Notes under the pieces: model-generated | Databases searched by the model: none | What the model was told of the DNA's origin: nothing | What the model saw: only the letters and a program-made list of their open reading frames with translations | Assembly: GCA_031263195.1 (NCBI GenBank) | Contig: JAISGD010000004.1 | Coordinates: 1 to 37,632 of the forward strand | Length of the DNA stretch: 37,632 nt | Source: Campylobacteraceae bacterium | GTDB lineage: Bacteria; Campylobacterota; Campylobacteria; Campylobacterales; Campylobacteraceae | Direction: 5' to 3' | Shown: piece after piece, positions 30,417 through 37,632 of the stretch | How the letters are laid out: each line of letters begins with the position of its first letter | How positions within the stretch are numbered: the first letter of the stretch is position 1 | Translations under genes and position numbers: made by a program

Positions 30417-30666
30417 ATGGCTAATCCCGCTGATGATCCCCATAGCGGTTATATAGTTTGTTCATGTAGGAATAGGTAAAGCTTTACTGTTTCATCAAGG
30501 TAGATGCGTAGCGTGCGGAAGTTGCGTATCTGCATGTACCGAGGATGCTCTGGCTCTTGATACCTTTTCAAATGAAACTCATTTAGTTCCAACGCCATCC
30601 AAATGCACCGGCTGTTTTAAGTGTGTAGAGGTATGCTCTGCAGACGCGCTTAGACAACAAGGTTGA
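30417..30666 (+). pseudogene. Two-cluster [4Fe-4S] ferredoxin gene with a frameshift
   Basis: A gene with a strong ribosome site (GGAGGG, 5 bases before ATG 30417) begins MANPADDPHSGYIV but meets a stop at 30477-30479. The +1 frame continues from 30457 to TGA at 30664-30666 and encodes two CxxCxxCxxxC motifs. Leaving out the four bases TGTT at 30459-30462, part of a GTTTGTT tandem, joins both parts into an 81-residue protein. It would carry Cys29/32/35/39 and Cys62/65/68/72, binding two [4Fe-4S] clusters for electron transfer. The second frame has no start codon of its own before the cysteines. It is either a recent loss, a phase-variable or recoded gene, or an assembly error. It follows lipoprotein 1 by 10 bases. 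Confidence 0.8.
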
Positions 30667-30704
30667 TAACCAAACAATCACTCGTAATTATAAATTTCCA
30701 AATC

Positions 30705-30740
30705 AAATAAAGGCGTTAAGTATTATTGACGCCTTTATTT
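30705..30740 (+). terminator. Terminator after lipoprotein 1 / ferredoxin unit
   Basis: AAATAAAGGCGT (30705-30716) pairs perfectly over 12 bp with 30729-30740 around a 12-base loop. The A-rich and T-rich ends let it work in both directions. It bounds the lipoprotein-ferredoxin transcript. Confidence 0.8.
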
Positions 30741-31049
30741 ATATCTTTAATTTCCTATACTTTATCGCAATAACTTTGATATCATCTTTGTTAAACTGAT
30801 AATAAAACTATTGCTATTTTACTAATATATTTTCATATTTAAATCCATAAAAATAATCTTGCATGTAGGCATTTTGTTTTAGCATTTATATCTTAATTGT
30901 AAAAATAAATAATCTACATGTAATCATAAACGCAACGATAATCTGTCATAAAAAAATGTATATGAAACTATTGTCAAATAGTTTCATATACATTTTTGTC
31001 GTTTTTTATAGAAATCTATTAATTTTATCTTTTTTTAACTTGCTACAGA
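30741..31049. other. Gap between the two lipoprotein units
   Basis: About 310 AT-rich bases without a gene. It holds TACATGTA at 30915-30922 and a very strong hairpin at 30952-30997. It ends at the promoter of the second lipoprotein gene. Confidence 0.5.
30952..30997. terminator. 21-bp perfect hairpin, bidirectional terminator-like
   Basis: The arms 30952-30972 and 30977-30997 are exact reverse complements of 21 bases (outer AAAAATG...CATTTTT) around the 4-base loop GTCA. The A run on one side and T run on the other suit termination in both directions. It lies 240 bases past the previous terminator and just before the lipoprotein 2 promoter, so it may insulate that gene or end an unrecognised small RNA. 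Confidence 0.65.
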
Positions 31050-31071
31050 TATAATAATCATAATCATTTTC
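31050..31071 (+). promoter_or_regulatory. Promoter -10 with Fur-box-like operator, lipoprotein 2
   Basis: TATAAT (31050-31055) overlaps AATAATCATAATCATTTTC (31053-31071), which matches the classic Fur box GATAATGATAATCATTATC at 16 of 19 positions by my count. Bound Fur-Fe would block the promoter. Confidence 0.6.
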
Positions 31072-31086
31072 TTTAAGGAATACTTT

Positions 31087-31482
31087 ATGAATAATTTTCA
31101 CCGTTTTTTTATTAAAGCAGGTATATTTTTGAGCGTTCTACTCTTTGTATGGGGTTGTAATTCAACTGAAGCAGGAAATTCGGCAACTACTACTAATAAC
31201 CCAAATATAACGGTAATTGCACAAGATGGTTTTAATATTGAGATTAACAAAGATAAAAATAACGAGATAACCGTTGTGCATACAAGCGATAACGATGTCA
31301 GGCTTATTTTGAAAAAGGAGAGTAATGTTTACGAATTTACGACTATTGAGGGTACATCTATCTTAACCGTAAATCTAAACAGTGGTCAAGATTTAAATTT
31401 AAATTATAGAGCGAACAGCGTAAGTTTTAATAAAAATAACGACGATACTATAACAATAATTACGCTCTCGTCGCAGGAATAA
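31087..31482 (+). CDS. Small lipoprotein, copy 2 (paralogue of 30032-30406)
   Basis: This 131-residue protein has signal MNNFHRFFIKAG, a hydrophobic core and lipobox VWGC, giving acylated Cys24, followed by an Asn/Thr-rich linker. The mature region has DGFNIEINKDKNNEITVVH and EFTTIEGTSILTV blocks that mirror copy 1 (NFKIEYDRKN, KFTTREGETIIVL). I do not recognise the family. The ribosome site AAGGAA is 6 bases before the ATG. It stands alone between the 21-bp hairpin and the ABC operon, with its own Fur-box-like site. Divergence between the copies is large, so the duplication is not recent. Confidence 0.75.
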   Translation: MNNFHRFFIKAGIFLSVLLFVWGCNSTEAGNSATTTNNPNITVIAQDGFNIEINKDKNNEITVVHTSDNDVRLILKKESNVYEFTTIEGTSILTVNLNSGQDLNLNYRANSVSFNKNNDDTITIITLSSQE

Positions 31483-31839
31483 ATATATTACGAATAAAAT
31501 TGTGCATATTTTGTATTTTTCATGATTTAAAATAAACTCAAATTTTTCTATAAGGTGTGGAAATTGTGTGCTTTGCCATGATAGCATATAAGGTATGAAT
31601 GTGGCACTTTATAACCTACTCGAATATTGCAATATTTAGATTGTATGATAAACATATGGTAGACTTTTATAGTTGCATTCAACTTTAAAATTTATCTCAT
31701 ATCTTTTACCTAACACAAAGCAAAATTCTAAACGGTTCCACAAATAAAATTCCGCAAAGCCGTTTAGACTATAACCTTACTTTTAGCATATATTGAAATA
31801 CTTTTAAGCTTTATTATGATATCTTTCCAAATTAAATAC
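31483..31839. other. Gap between lipoprotein 2 and the ABC/TonB operon
   Basis: About 360 AT-rich bases with no gene I can support. An 8-bp inverted repeat (CTAAACGG 31728-31735 with CCGTTTAG 31760-31767) encloses 24 bases and may be a weak hairpin. The operon promoter and Fur-box-like site follow. Confidence 0.45.
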
Positions 31840-31866
31840 TTGATATTGATATTAATTATCTATACT
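31840..31866 (+). promoter_or_regulatory. Promoter with Fur-box-like operator for the ABC/TonB operon
   Basis: TTGATA (31840-31845) and TATACT (31861-31866) with 15-base spacing form a likely promoter. Between and over them lies GATATTGATATTAATTATC (31842-31860), matching the classic Fur box at 16 of 19 positions by my count. The ABC ATPase starts 27 bases after the -10. Confidence 0.6.
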
Positions 31867-31892
31867 TTAAAAATAAGCAAGGGACAAGAAAT

Positions 31893-32786
31893 ATGCGGGA
31901 GATAATAGTCTGCGAAAATCTATCTTTCAAATACAAAAATACCGAAGTTTTGCACAATGTAAATTTGAGCGTAAAACAAGGCGGCATAGTCGGACTGCTC
32001 GGTAAAAACGGCGCCGGGAAAAGCACTATAATAAATATACTTATGGGATTTTTACAGCAAAACGCGGGCAAATGTTCCGTTTTGGGATATCAAAGTTTTT
32101 TCATACCTCCACATGTAAGGGCTAAAATAGGACTTGTGCACGAAGGATTTACGCAATACAACTTTATGTCCATAGACGAGATAGAGCGGTATTATTCGGC
32201 TTATTATCCAAAATGGCAAAAAGAGATATATTATGACTTGATAGACAAAATGAAAGTGCCGCATTCGCGCAAAATATCAAAACTATCTTGCGGACAAAGA
32301 TCGCAAGTGACACTCGGTCTTGTTTTGGCTCAAAGTCCTGAACTTTTGATTTTGGACGACTTCTCAATGGGGCTTGATGTAGGCTATAGAAGACTGTTTC
32401 TTGAGTTTTTGAGAGATTTTGTCGATACGTATAAAACAACGGTGCTACTAACCTCTCATATCATATCAGAACTTGATACGTTTTTGGACGAGATTATCAT
32501 TTTAAAAGACGGCGTTGTCGTGACGGAAGGCAAAAAAGAGGATTTTGCGAAAAATTTCCACTCGTATTCGCTGCCGATTTCTTTATCAAACGTTTTGAAA
32601 ATCAACGAAACTATCGTGAATATAGAATATGGCAAAAAAGAACTTCTAATCTTCTCTTTTAACGACGAAAAAGCTATAAAAAAATACCTTTTAAGCATTG
32701 GGGTTGAAAGCCGCATAGTTGAAAATATGACGCGAAAAGTTATGAATTTGGAAGACGCCTTTATAGGACTTACAGGGAGATATTAA
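31893..32786 (+). CDS. ABC-2-type transporter ATPase, YtrB-like, with unusual catalytic motifs
   Basis: This 297-residue protein has an ABC domain (1-~215) and a ~80-residue C-terminal extension. Walker A is GKNGAGKST (37-45), the signature is LSCGQ (131-135) in place of LSGGQ, and Walker B is LLILDD with Asp156 where the catalytic Glu usually sits. The D-loop is MGLD and the switch His is His189. The sequence resembles ATPases that pair with ABC-2 permeases of the YtrB or CcmA type and not siderophore or heme importers. Its stop overlaps the permease start by one base. AAGGGA upstream serves as ribosome site. A Fur-box-like operator sits in its promoter. The substrate is unknown. Confidence 0.85.
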   Translation: MREIIVCENLSFKYKNTEVLHNVNLSVKQGGIVGLLGKNGAGKSTIINILMGFLQQNAGKCSVLGYQSFFIPPHVRAKIGLVHEGFTQYNFMSIDEIERYYSAYYPKWQKEIYYDLIDKMKVPHSRKISKLSCGQRSQVTLGLVLAQSPELLILDDFSMGLDVGYRRLFLEFLRDFVDTYKTTVLLTSHIISELDTFLDEIIILKDGVVVTEGKKEDFAKNFHSYSLPISLSNVLKINETIVNIEYGKKELLIFSFNDEKAIKKYLLSIGVESRIVENMTRKVMNLEDAFIGLTGRY

Positions 32787-33472
32787 TGGGTAAAAAGAGT
32801 ATTTTTAAAGCGATATTATTAAAAGAGCGGATAAAACTGCAAAAGCTTTTTTGGCTTCCCTTTGTAATCGTTATAGCGGTATCCGCGGACGTTTATATGA
32901 GTTATAAATCCGTCATAGCCTCACATGGAGCGGCTGAACTTTGGATAGATCTTGTATACAAACAAAGCATTTACTTTGATAAATTCAAATGGGCTTTGAT
33001 AGCAGGCGGAATGCTATTTGCGTATTTGCAATTCGCACCAGAGTGCAAAAGCGGACGTTTAAGGCTTATGTTTCATCTGCCCACACCCTATCGTTTATCC
33101 ATTTATTCTATCATTTTTATCGGCGTTATTTTAAATATTATCTTATCCCTAACCGCCATAATCTGCCTGTTTTTAGTCTCTTGGATGTTTCATTTTCCAT
33201 ATGAACTCATATTTAGCATGTTAATGAGCGTTGTTCCATGGTCTATCGCCGGAATAGTATCGTATCTTGCCGTATCGTCAATCATAGCCGAATCCTCGAT
33301 AGTAAGAAAATTGGCTCTCGCGTTCATATGCGTAATTTTTATAAGTTTGCTTACCACAACGAACGGATTTTTTTCCATAAAATCTGATTTGGGTCTTTAT
33401 GCTCTAACCGGCTTCTTTTGGCTGTTTTCTTTTGAAGCGGCGGCTTTAAGAATAAAGGAGAGAGTATCATGA
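32786..33472 (+). CDS. ABC-2-type permease partner
   Basis: This 228-residue inner-membrane protein has about six hydrophobic helices after a short cationic N-terminus (KKSIFKAILLKERIKLQKLFW), the usual plan of small ABC-2 permeases. It follows the ATPase by a one-base overlap and overlaps the next gene by 4 bases, so the three are translated together. I do not recognise a named family. A periplasmic or cytosolic partner could set the substrate. Direction of transport cannot be told, although ABC-2 systems mostly export. Confidence 0.75.
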   Translation: MGKKSIFKAILLKERIKLQKLFWLPFVIVIAVSADVYMSYKSVIASHGAAELWIDLVYKQSIYFDKFKWALIAGGMLFAYLQFAPECKSGRLRLMFHLPTPYRLSIYSIIFIGVILNIILSLTAIICLFLVSWMFHFPYELIFSMLMSVVPWSIAGIVSYLAVSSIIAESSIVRKLALAFICVIFISLLTTTNGFFSIKSDLGLYALTGFFWLFSFEAAALRIKERVS

Positions 33473-34722
33473 ATATCAATATACCGCGCCTCGCCGTTTT
33501 TTTCGTATGCGTCATAGGGCTTTTTTGGTTTATACCAAATTTTTACGCAAAAGCGTTTAGAACCGATAAATTTCAACTCGGCGGATCTTTCAGCGAGATT
33601 TCAAAAGAGTTCGTTACTTGGGAAGTAGGTCCTGATAGATTAATCTATGAAAATGAAAACGGCGAGAAACTCGATAGAGTGAGCGCTCAAAAAATGCTGC
33701 CGTTTTTGTTTTACAACAGCATTGACAAATGGAAAGCTTTTCCGCTTCAAAGCGTTGATGGAGAAAATATCACTTACGATACGGCAAAATCAGGAATTCA
33801 AATGTTAAGGCTGTCCGCGAGAAATATACTCTCCAACGCTTTGCCCTTACATGTACTATTCGAATCCCAGCCTTTAGGCGCGTCTTTGGAAATACCTGAC
33901 GATATGCTTTTGATAAAACCAAACAGGTTTGTTTTTATAAACTGCGCGAATGGAAAGGTAGACGAGGAAAAATCCAAAAGTTTTACCGAGGAAGCGAAAA
34001 ATGCGGGAGTTATTTTCCCTGTCCTAAAAGCTTTCGCGAACCCATCTGATTTGAAACCGTTTGACGAAGGACTGTTTTTCGCCGACAGCGCCAATAAAAT
34101 ATTTCAATTAAAAATGGTAAAAGGCGCGCCGTTTGTGAAAAAAATAAGCGAAACTTTAGATAAAAAGGTCTTACATGTAAGTGTTGATGAAAGCGAAAAA
34201 AGAGTTTTTGACGGCACTATAGTGACCGAAAACTCCATCTATATAAATACGTACAAAGACGGTTTAAAAAAATTGCCGATTGAAAATTACAATCCTAAAA
34301 CAACCTCTGCGACCGCCTATTTTTCGCCTATGTATGAGACTGTCTTACTTAATAACTTATCCGTTAAAAATTCTCCCATGCAGTATATGGCGATGAAAGA
34401 TTTGAACGTCATACGCGAATATCAAAAAAATATACCGCGAGATATCGTACAAAAAAGAGAGTATGTCTCTTACGGTCTGTCTTTTTTGACGCCGTTTTAT
34501 CTCGCGCAATTTAACGCTCTCTCAAACGAGGTTTTGTTTGAGATAAAATTCGCGCCAAATCTCACTTTCGCGCTTTTGGGGATACTGTTCGCGTTAGCAT
34601 TATACATTGCAATAAATTACAAAAAAAGATTTTATATAGCAGATTTAGCGGTTATTTGCCTTACGGGCATTCCAGGGTTCATAACATTGCAAATATTCAG
34701 CTCTATCGCCAAAAAAGAGTGA
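33469..34722 (+). CDS. DUF4857-like membrane protein
   Basis: This 417-residue protein has one N-terminal membrane segment (~8-28), a periplasmic region of ~330 residues with strand-rich, propeller-like stretches (LFFADSANKIFQLKM, NSIYINTYKDGLKKLPI), and two C-terminal membrane segments (~362-385, ~392-412). I believe it belongs to the DUF4857 family, known from Bacteroidetes and Campylobacterota next to ABC and TonB genes, but this is from memory. The 4-base overlap with the permease suggests it is a subunit of the ABC complex. Two TACATGTA copies (33848, 34172) lie inside the gene. Confidence 0.6.
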   Translation: MNINIPRLAVFFVCVIGLFWFIPNFYAKAFRTDKFQLGGSFSEISKEFVTWEVGPDRLIYENENGEKLDRVSAQKMLPFLFYNSIDKWKAFPLQSVDGENITYDTAKSGIQMLRLSARNILSNALPLHVLFESQPLGASLEIPDDMLLIKPNRFVFINCANGKVDEEKSKSFTEEAKNAGVIFPVLKAFANPSDLKPFDEGLFFADSANKIFQLKMVKGAPFVKKISETLDKKVLHVSVDESEKRVFDGTIVTENSIYINTYKDGLKKLPIENYNPKTTSATAYFSPMYETVLLNNLSVKNSPMQYMAMKDLNVIREYQKNIPRDIVQKREYVSYGLSFLTPFYLAQFNALSNEVLFEIKFAPNLTFALLGILFALALYIAINYKKRFYIADLAVICLTGIPGFITLQIFSSIAKKE

Positions 34723-34797
34723 AATGAGTATTTACGCACTGCTACATGTAAGGATATTTTTTACCATCATAATAATTAATACATAAAAGGACGCAAA

Positions 34798-37320
34798 ATG
34801 TATTTTCAAAACAAAACGGCAATTTTTTGGACGCTTAGTCTATTTATCTGCTCCGCTACGCTTTTAGCTGATGAAAACGCTTTCAAAGACGAAACCATTC
34901 AGCTTATGCAAATAGATGTTAAAGCGCGAGCTGGAGATTTAAACGGGACCGCCAATAAAGGCAAAGGTGGGGAACCTACCGTCATAAGCAACGACTATAT
35001 CAAAAACGCGCCGACGCCGACAAATACCGTAACGGATCTGCTGCGAGGCAAATCCTACATACAATACGACCAAACGTCAAGAAGCAGCGCGACTGGCGGG
35101 GAGATATCGCCGCCAAGAGTATCCATAAACGGAGCCAAACACTATGAAAACAGTTATTTGATTAACGGAGTTAGTAACTCCAACAATATAAATCCGAGCG
35201 GTTTGCCTTTGGATTTGTCAACTCAATCGGGTCAGCCAAGAGGAGAGGCTCAAACACTCTTTTTGGATACAAGTCTCATAGATACCGTTGCGGTTTATAC
35301 TGAAAATATAGGGGCGGAATACGGCGGATTTTTGGGCGGCGTGATCGACGCGAAGATAAAAGACGCGAGTACGGACAGGTGGCATATATATACAAATTAT
35401 CGCTACACAAGCGACACTTGGACAAAATTTCATTGGAGTGAAGCTCAAAAAAACGCTCTAAACACTACGTCAACGCCACAGTTGCAGCCGAAATTTAAAA
35501 AACAAGAATACACTTTTTCTGCGGACGGTCCCATAACCGACAATCTCGGACTTATGCTAAGTTACGGTAAAAAAGAGGCAAAAATCCCGCTCTGGTCGAC
35601 TTATACGGTTAACGGCGTGCCCGAAAAAAGAGTTCAATTAAGAGAAAATGAAAATTTTCTTGTCAAATTAAACACTAATGGATTGGATGATTTTAAGGCA
35701 AGTTTTACCGGTATTTATGCTCCTTACGAACATGCCCTTGTCGTTCCTCTTTACAAAAATTCCGATTACAGTATAGATAGCGGCGGATATACGTTAATTT
35801 ACGATATGGAAAACGATTTCTCATTTGGGAAGCTAAAAAATACCATAAATTACCAAAAAAACGAGCTCTCAAGAATTTCTGACAGAGATTTTCTAAATGA
35901 ATGGAGCACGGCTTACCCCAGCAACGGCTATTTGAATTGGAGCTCAGGAAACGTAGCATACGAGGGAGCTTTTGGCGATTATACGCAGGATAAAGAGAGT
36001 ATAGGATATAAAGGAATTTTTGAGTTTGACGAGATACAAAGCGCTGATATTGAACATACGATAAAAGTCGGCGCTGAAGCGGAATATAATAAGCTAAAAG
36101 GAGTAAGAGGTAAATATACTGTATTTTATGCCGGAGTAGGAGACACAACCGTAACGGGAAGCATAGATAACGGCATATTGGAAGGTTCGCAATACTCAAC
36201 AAACACAGTCAGCGGAATGCGTCAAAAAATAGACATAGATTTTGGCGCGGGCGCGTTGTTTATTGAGGATAGTATGACTATAGACAGATTTACGATTCGT
36301 CCCGGACTTCGTATATCAACAGACAGCATAACGGACGATATCGATATCGCGTGGAGACTTTTCGCGAACGCGGACGTTTTTAACGACGATATGCTAAATA
36401 TATATGGCGGATACAATAGATACTATGGAACTCAAATTCTCTCTTACGCTATGCATTTGCCCATTAGAACGTATCGATCAACAAGAGCCAACGCGACGGC
36501 TCCTTGGGTTGATAGTCCAAGTACAAGTACAAATCCCAAGTACAATTTAGGAAACCTTAAAACGCCATACTCGGACGAACTTAATATCGGAGCATCGCTC
36601 GATATCTACGATACGCTCTTTGGGCTTAAATTGGTAAACAGAGAAAACAAAAATGAGATTAGAAGCGTGCGTCCAAATGGCAGCACAAATACTTACAGAG
36701 AGTTTGCCAACAAAGGAGAGAGCAGTTATTGGGGTATTACACTCCAAGCTTCAAAAGATTACGATTTGGGTATGGGCGGCAAGCATAGCTCAGAATTTTC
36801 AGTGACAAGACAAAACAGTAAATCCAACAGTTTTGACCCTATAGGCGCTTTTGACTATGACGATATAGCAGGTTCAGTATCTATGACGCATATAACTTAC
36901 AACGGCAAGCTAATGCCTATAGAAGATGTGAGAAGGTCAACAGATTTTAACAGACCTTGGGTAGTCGCGTACGCGCATACGGCTCATTTTAACTATTTTG
37001 AATTGGGCGGAGTGTTAAGATATCAATCCAAATCAGCAGGCGGCGCGTTGAGAAATTCGGGATTTGGGCATAACGATCCTGACGGCATCCGTACCGTCGC
37101 GTTTAACGATGCAAGTTACGGCGACACTTTCAACATTGACATGTTCGCGGCGGCTGATTTAAAAATCAAAGGCAATAAATTCACTATAGGGGTAGACGTC
37201 TTAAACCTTTTAAACAAGAAAAATGACGCTGCGGCATATTACGGCGTTATCTCTTCAAGAGGACGTGAAGGATACTCTCTTGGACGTCAATTTTTCGCGA
37301 ACTTCAGATATGAATTTTAG
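34798..37320 (+). CDS. TonB-dependent outer-membrane receptor
   Basis: This 840-residue protein has a signal peptide ending at about Ala24 (ICSATLLA), a TonB-box-like ETIQLMQIDV (32-41), a plug domain (~55-185, with SINGAKHYENSYLINGV and GAEYGGFLGGVIDAKIK), a 22-strand-type barrel and the terminal Phe (FANFRYEF) needed for outer-membrane insertion. It would use the proton motive force through TonB-ExbB-ExbD to take up a bound metal chelate or similar ligand. The ligand cannot be told from sequence. It lies 75 bases after the DUF4857-like gene; AAAGGA is 6 bases before the ATG. The gap carries a TACATGTA (34743-34750). The upstream Fur-box-like site suggests an iron-related ligand. Confidence 0.9.
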   Translation: MYFQNKTAIFWTLSLFICSATLLADENAFKDETIQLMQIDVKARAGDLNGTANKGKGGEPTVISNDYIKNAPTPTNTVTDLLRGKSYIQYDQTSRSSATGGEISPPRVSINGAKHYENSYLINGVSNSNNINPSGLPLDLSTQSGQPRGEAQTLFLDTSLIDTVAVYTENIGAEYGGFLGGVIDAKIKDASTDRWHIYTNYRYTSDTWTKFHWSEAQKNALNTTSTPQLQPKFKKQEYTFSADGPITDNLGLMLSYGKKEAKIPLWSTYTVNGVPEKRVQLRENENFLVKLNTNGLDDFKASFTGIYAPYEHALVVPLYKNSDYSIDSGGYTLIYDMENDFSFGKLKNTINYQKNELSRISDRDFLNEWSTAYPSNGYLNWSSGNVAYEGAFGDYTQDKESIGYKGIFEFDEIQSADIEHTIKVGAEAEYNKLKGVRGKYTVFYAGVGDTTVTGSIDNGILEGSQYSTNTVSGMRQKIDIDFGAGALFIEDSMTIDRFTIRPGLRISTDSITDDIDIAWRLFANADVFNDDMLNIYGGYNRYYGTQILSYAMHLPIRTYRSTRANATAPWVDSPSTSTNPKYNLGNLKTPYSDELNIGASLDIYDTLFGLKLVNRENKNEIRSVRPNGSTNTYREFANKGESSYWGITLQASKDYDLGMGGKHSSEFSVTRQNSKSNSFDPIGAFDYDDIAGSVSMTHITYNGKLMPIEDVRRSTDFNRPWVVAYAHTAHFNYFELGGVLRYQSKSAGGALRNSGFGHNDPDGIRTVAFNDASYGDTFNIDMFAAADLKIKGNKFTIGVDVLNLLNKKNDAAAYYGVISSRGREGYSLGRQFFANFRYEF

Positions 37321-37432
37321 ACTATACAAAGGTTGGTCTTAATTTTTTTTATGTTTGTTTTAACAAATGGTATTATATTATGATGTTATCGGTTCTTTAG
37401 TATATAAATATCAAACTCTTTATATTAAAGGC

Positions 37433-37480
37433 GGGGTAAATAGGAAAAACAAGCGGTAAATAGCGGTAAAATGCGATAAT
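37433..37480 (+). repeat. 10-bp-phased repeats upstream of the HTH gene
   Basis: GCGGTAAA occurs at 37453-37460 and 37463-37470, with variants GCGATAAT at 37473-37480 and GGGGTAAA at 37433-37440. All start at multiples of 10 bases apart, one helical turn. The last contains a -10-like GATAAT (37475-37480), so a protein bound here would control the gene that starts at 37507. Confidence 0.6.
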
Positions 37481-37506
37481 ATTAAATTTTTAAAAAAAGG
37501 ATAAAA

Positions 37507-37632
37507 ATGAAGCAAAAGATAATTAAGCCTGCAACCAATCAAGAACTCGCGGATTTTCTATGCCGGTCAAAAAAAACAGTTGATGGTTATCCAATTATTA
37601 AGTTGCACTTAATGAGATACGGGCTCGCGACA
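37507..37632 (+). CDS. Start of a helix-turn-helix DNA-binding protein (truncated by window edge)
   Basis: Forty-two codons are open from ATG 37507 to the right edge, with AAGGA 5 bases upstream. The visible part contains NQELADFLCRSKKTVDGYP, which fits a helix-turn-helix of the repressor type (ELADFL as first helix, SKKTVDGY as recognition helix). The phased repeats just upstream suggest self-regulation. The rest of the protein is not visible, so the family cannot be fixed. Confidence 0.6.
   Translation, partial: MKQKIIKPATNQELADFLCRSKKTVDGYPIIKLHLMRYGLAT

Noticed and set aside
31893-33472. NosFY-type copper or nitrous-oxide reductase maturation genes
   Set aside because: No nosZ, nosD or nosL is present, and the upstream operator resembles a Fur box; general ABC-2 likeness is not enough for this name.
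37431-37480. Short CRISPR-like array near the right edge
   Set aside because: The repeats are only 8-10 bases with no spacers; a phased operator fits better. No CRISPR array is visible anywhere in the window.

Overview
The window looks like chromosome of an AT-rich member of the Campylobacterota (Epsilonproteobacteria). The evidence is the CiaB-family gene, an AccA and KpsMTEDCS set of the campylobacterial type, extended -10 promoters of the TGnTATAAT kind, and the mix of housekeeping genes. I cannot name the genus. There is no phage, insertion sequence, CRISPR array or rRNA operon in view.

Layout. (1) 1-3165, minus strand: the N-terminal 1055 residues of a very large secreted multidomain adhesin-like protein that runs off the left edge. 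(2) 3523-11047, plus strand: a six-gene capsule export operon, kpsM-kpsT-kpsE-kpsD-kpsC-kpsS, with mostly overlapping genes. It holds the ABC exporter, the envelope-spanning channel and the Kdo-linker transferases, but no repeat-unit synthesis genes. (3) 11044-15960: a PiT phosphate transporter (convergent with kpsS), a CiaB-family protein with a zinc-peptidase motif, and a TauE/SafE permease. (4) 16049-23981: core biosynthesis, with gpmI-fabG on the minus strand, mraY-murD, tRNA-Phe, acpP, fabF and accA on the plus strand. (5) 24237-29342: a tRNA with anticodon CAT, an AsmA-like protein built from ~172-residue repeats, and groES-groEL behind a CIRCE operator. (6) 29994-37320: what I read as an iron-responsive region. 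Three Fur-box-like sites precede two paralogous small lipoprotein genes and a four-gene unit (ABC ATPase, ABC permease, DUF4857-like membrane protein, TonB-dependent receptor). A two-cluster ferredoxin gene next to the first lipoprotein is broken by an apparent 4-base duplication. (7) 37433-37632: 10-bp-phased repeats in front of the start of a helix-turn-helix regulator cut by the right edge.

How it fits together. The kps products would pass a lipid-linked polysaccharide through the inner membrane (KpsM/T), periplasm (KpsE) and outer membrane (KpsD), on a poly-Kdo linker built by KpsS and KpsC. The fab/acp/acc genes feed fatty acid synthesis, and mraY/murD feed peptidoglycan synthesis. The right-hand region resembles a metal or metallophore acquisition module under Fur, though its ABC part is of the ABC-2 type rather than a classic importer.

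The most unexpected non-gene signal is the palindrome TACATGTA. I count twelve copies, all between 20.8 and 34.8 kb and mostly in intergenic clusters, where one or two would be expected by chance in the whole window. All calls come from reading the sequence by eye; no database search was run.
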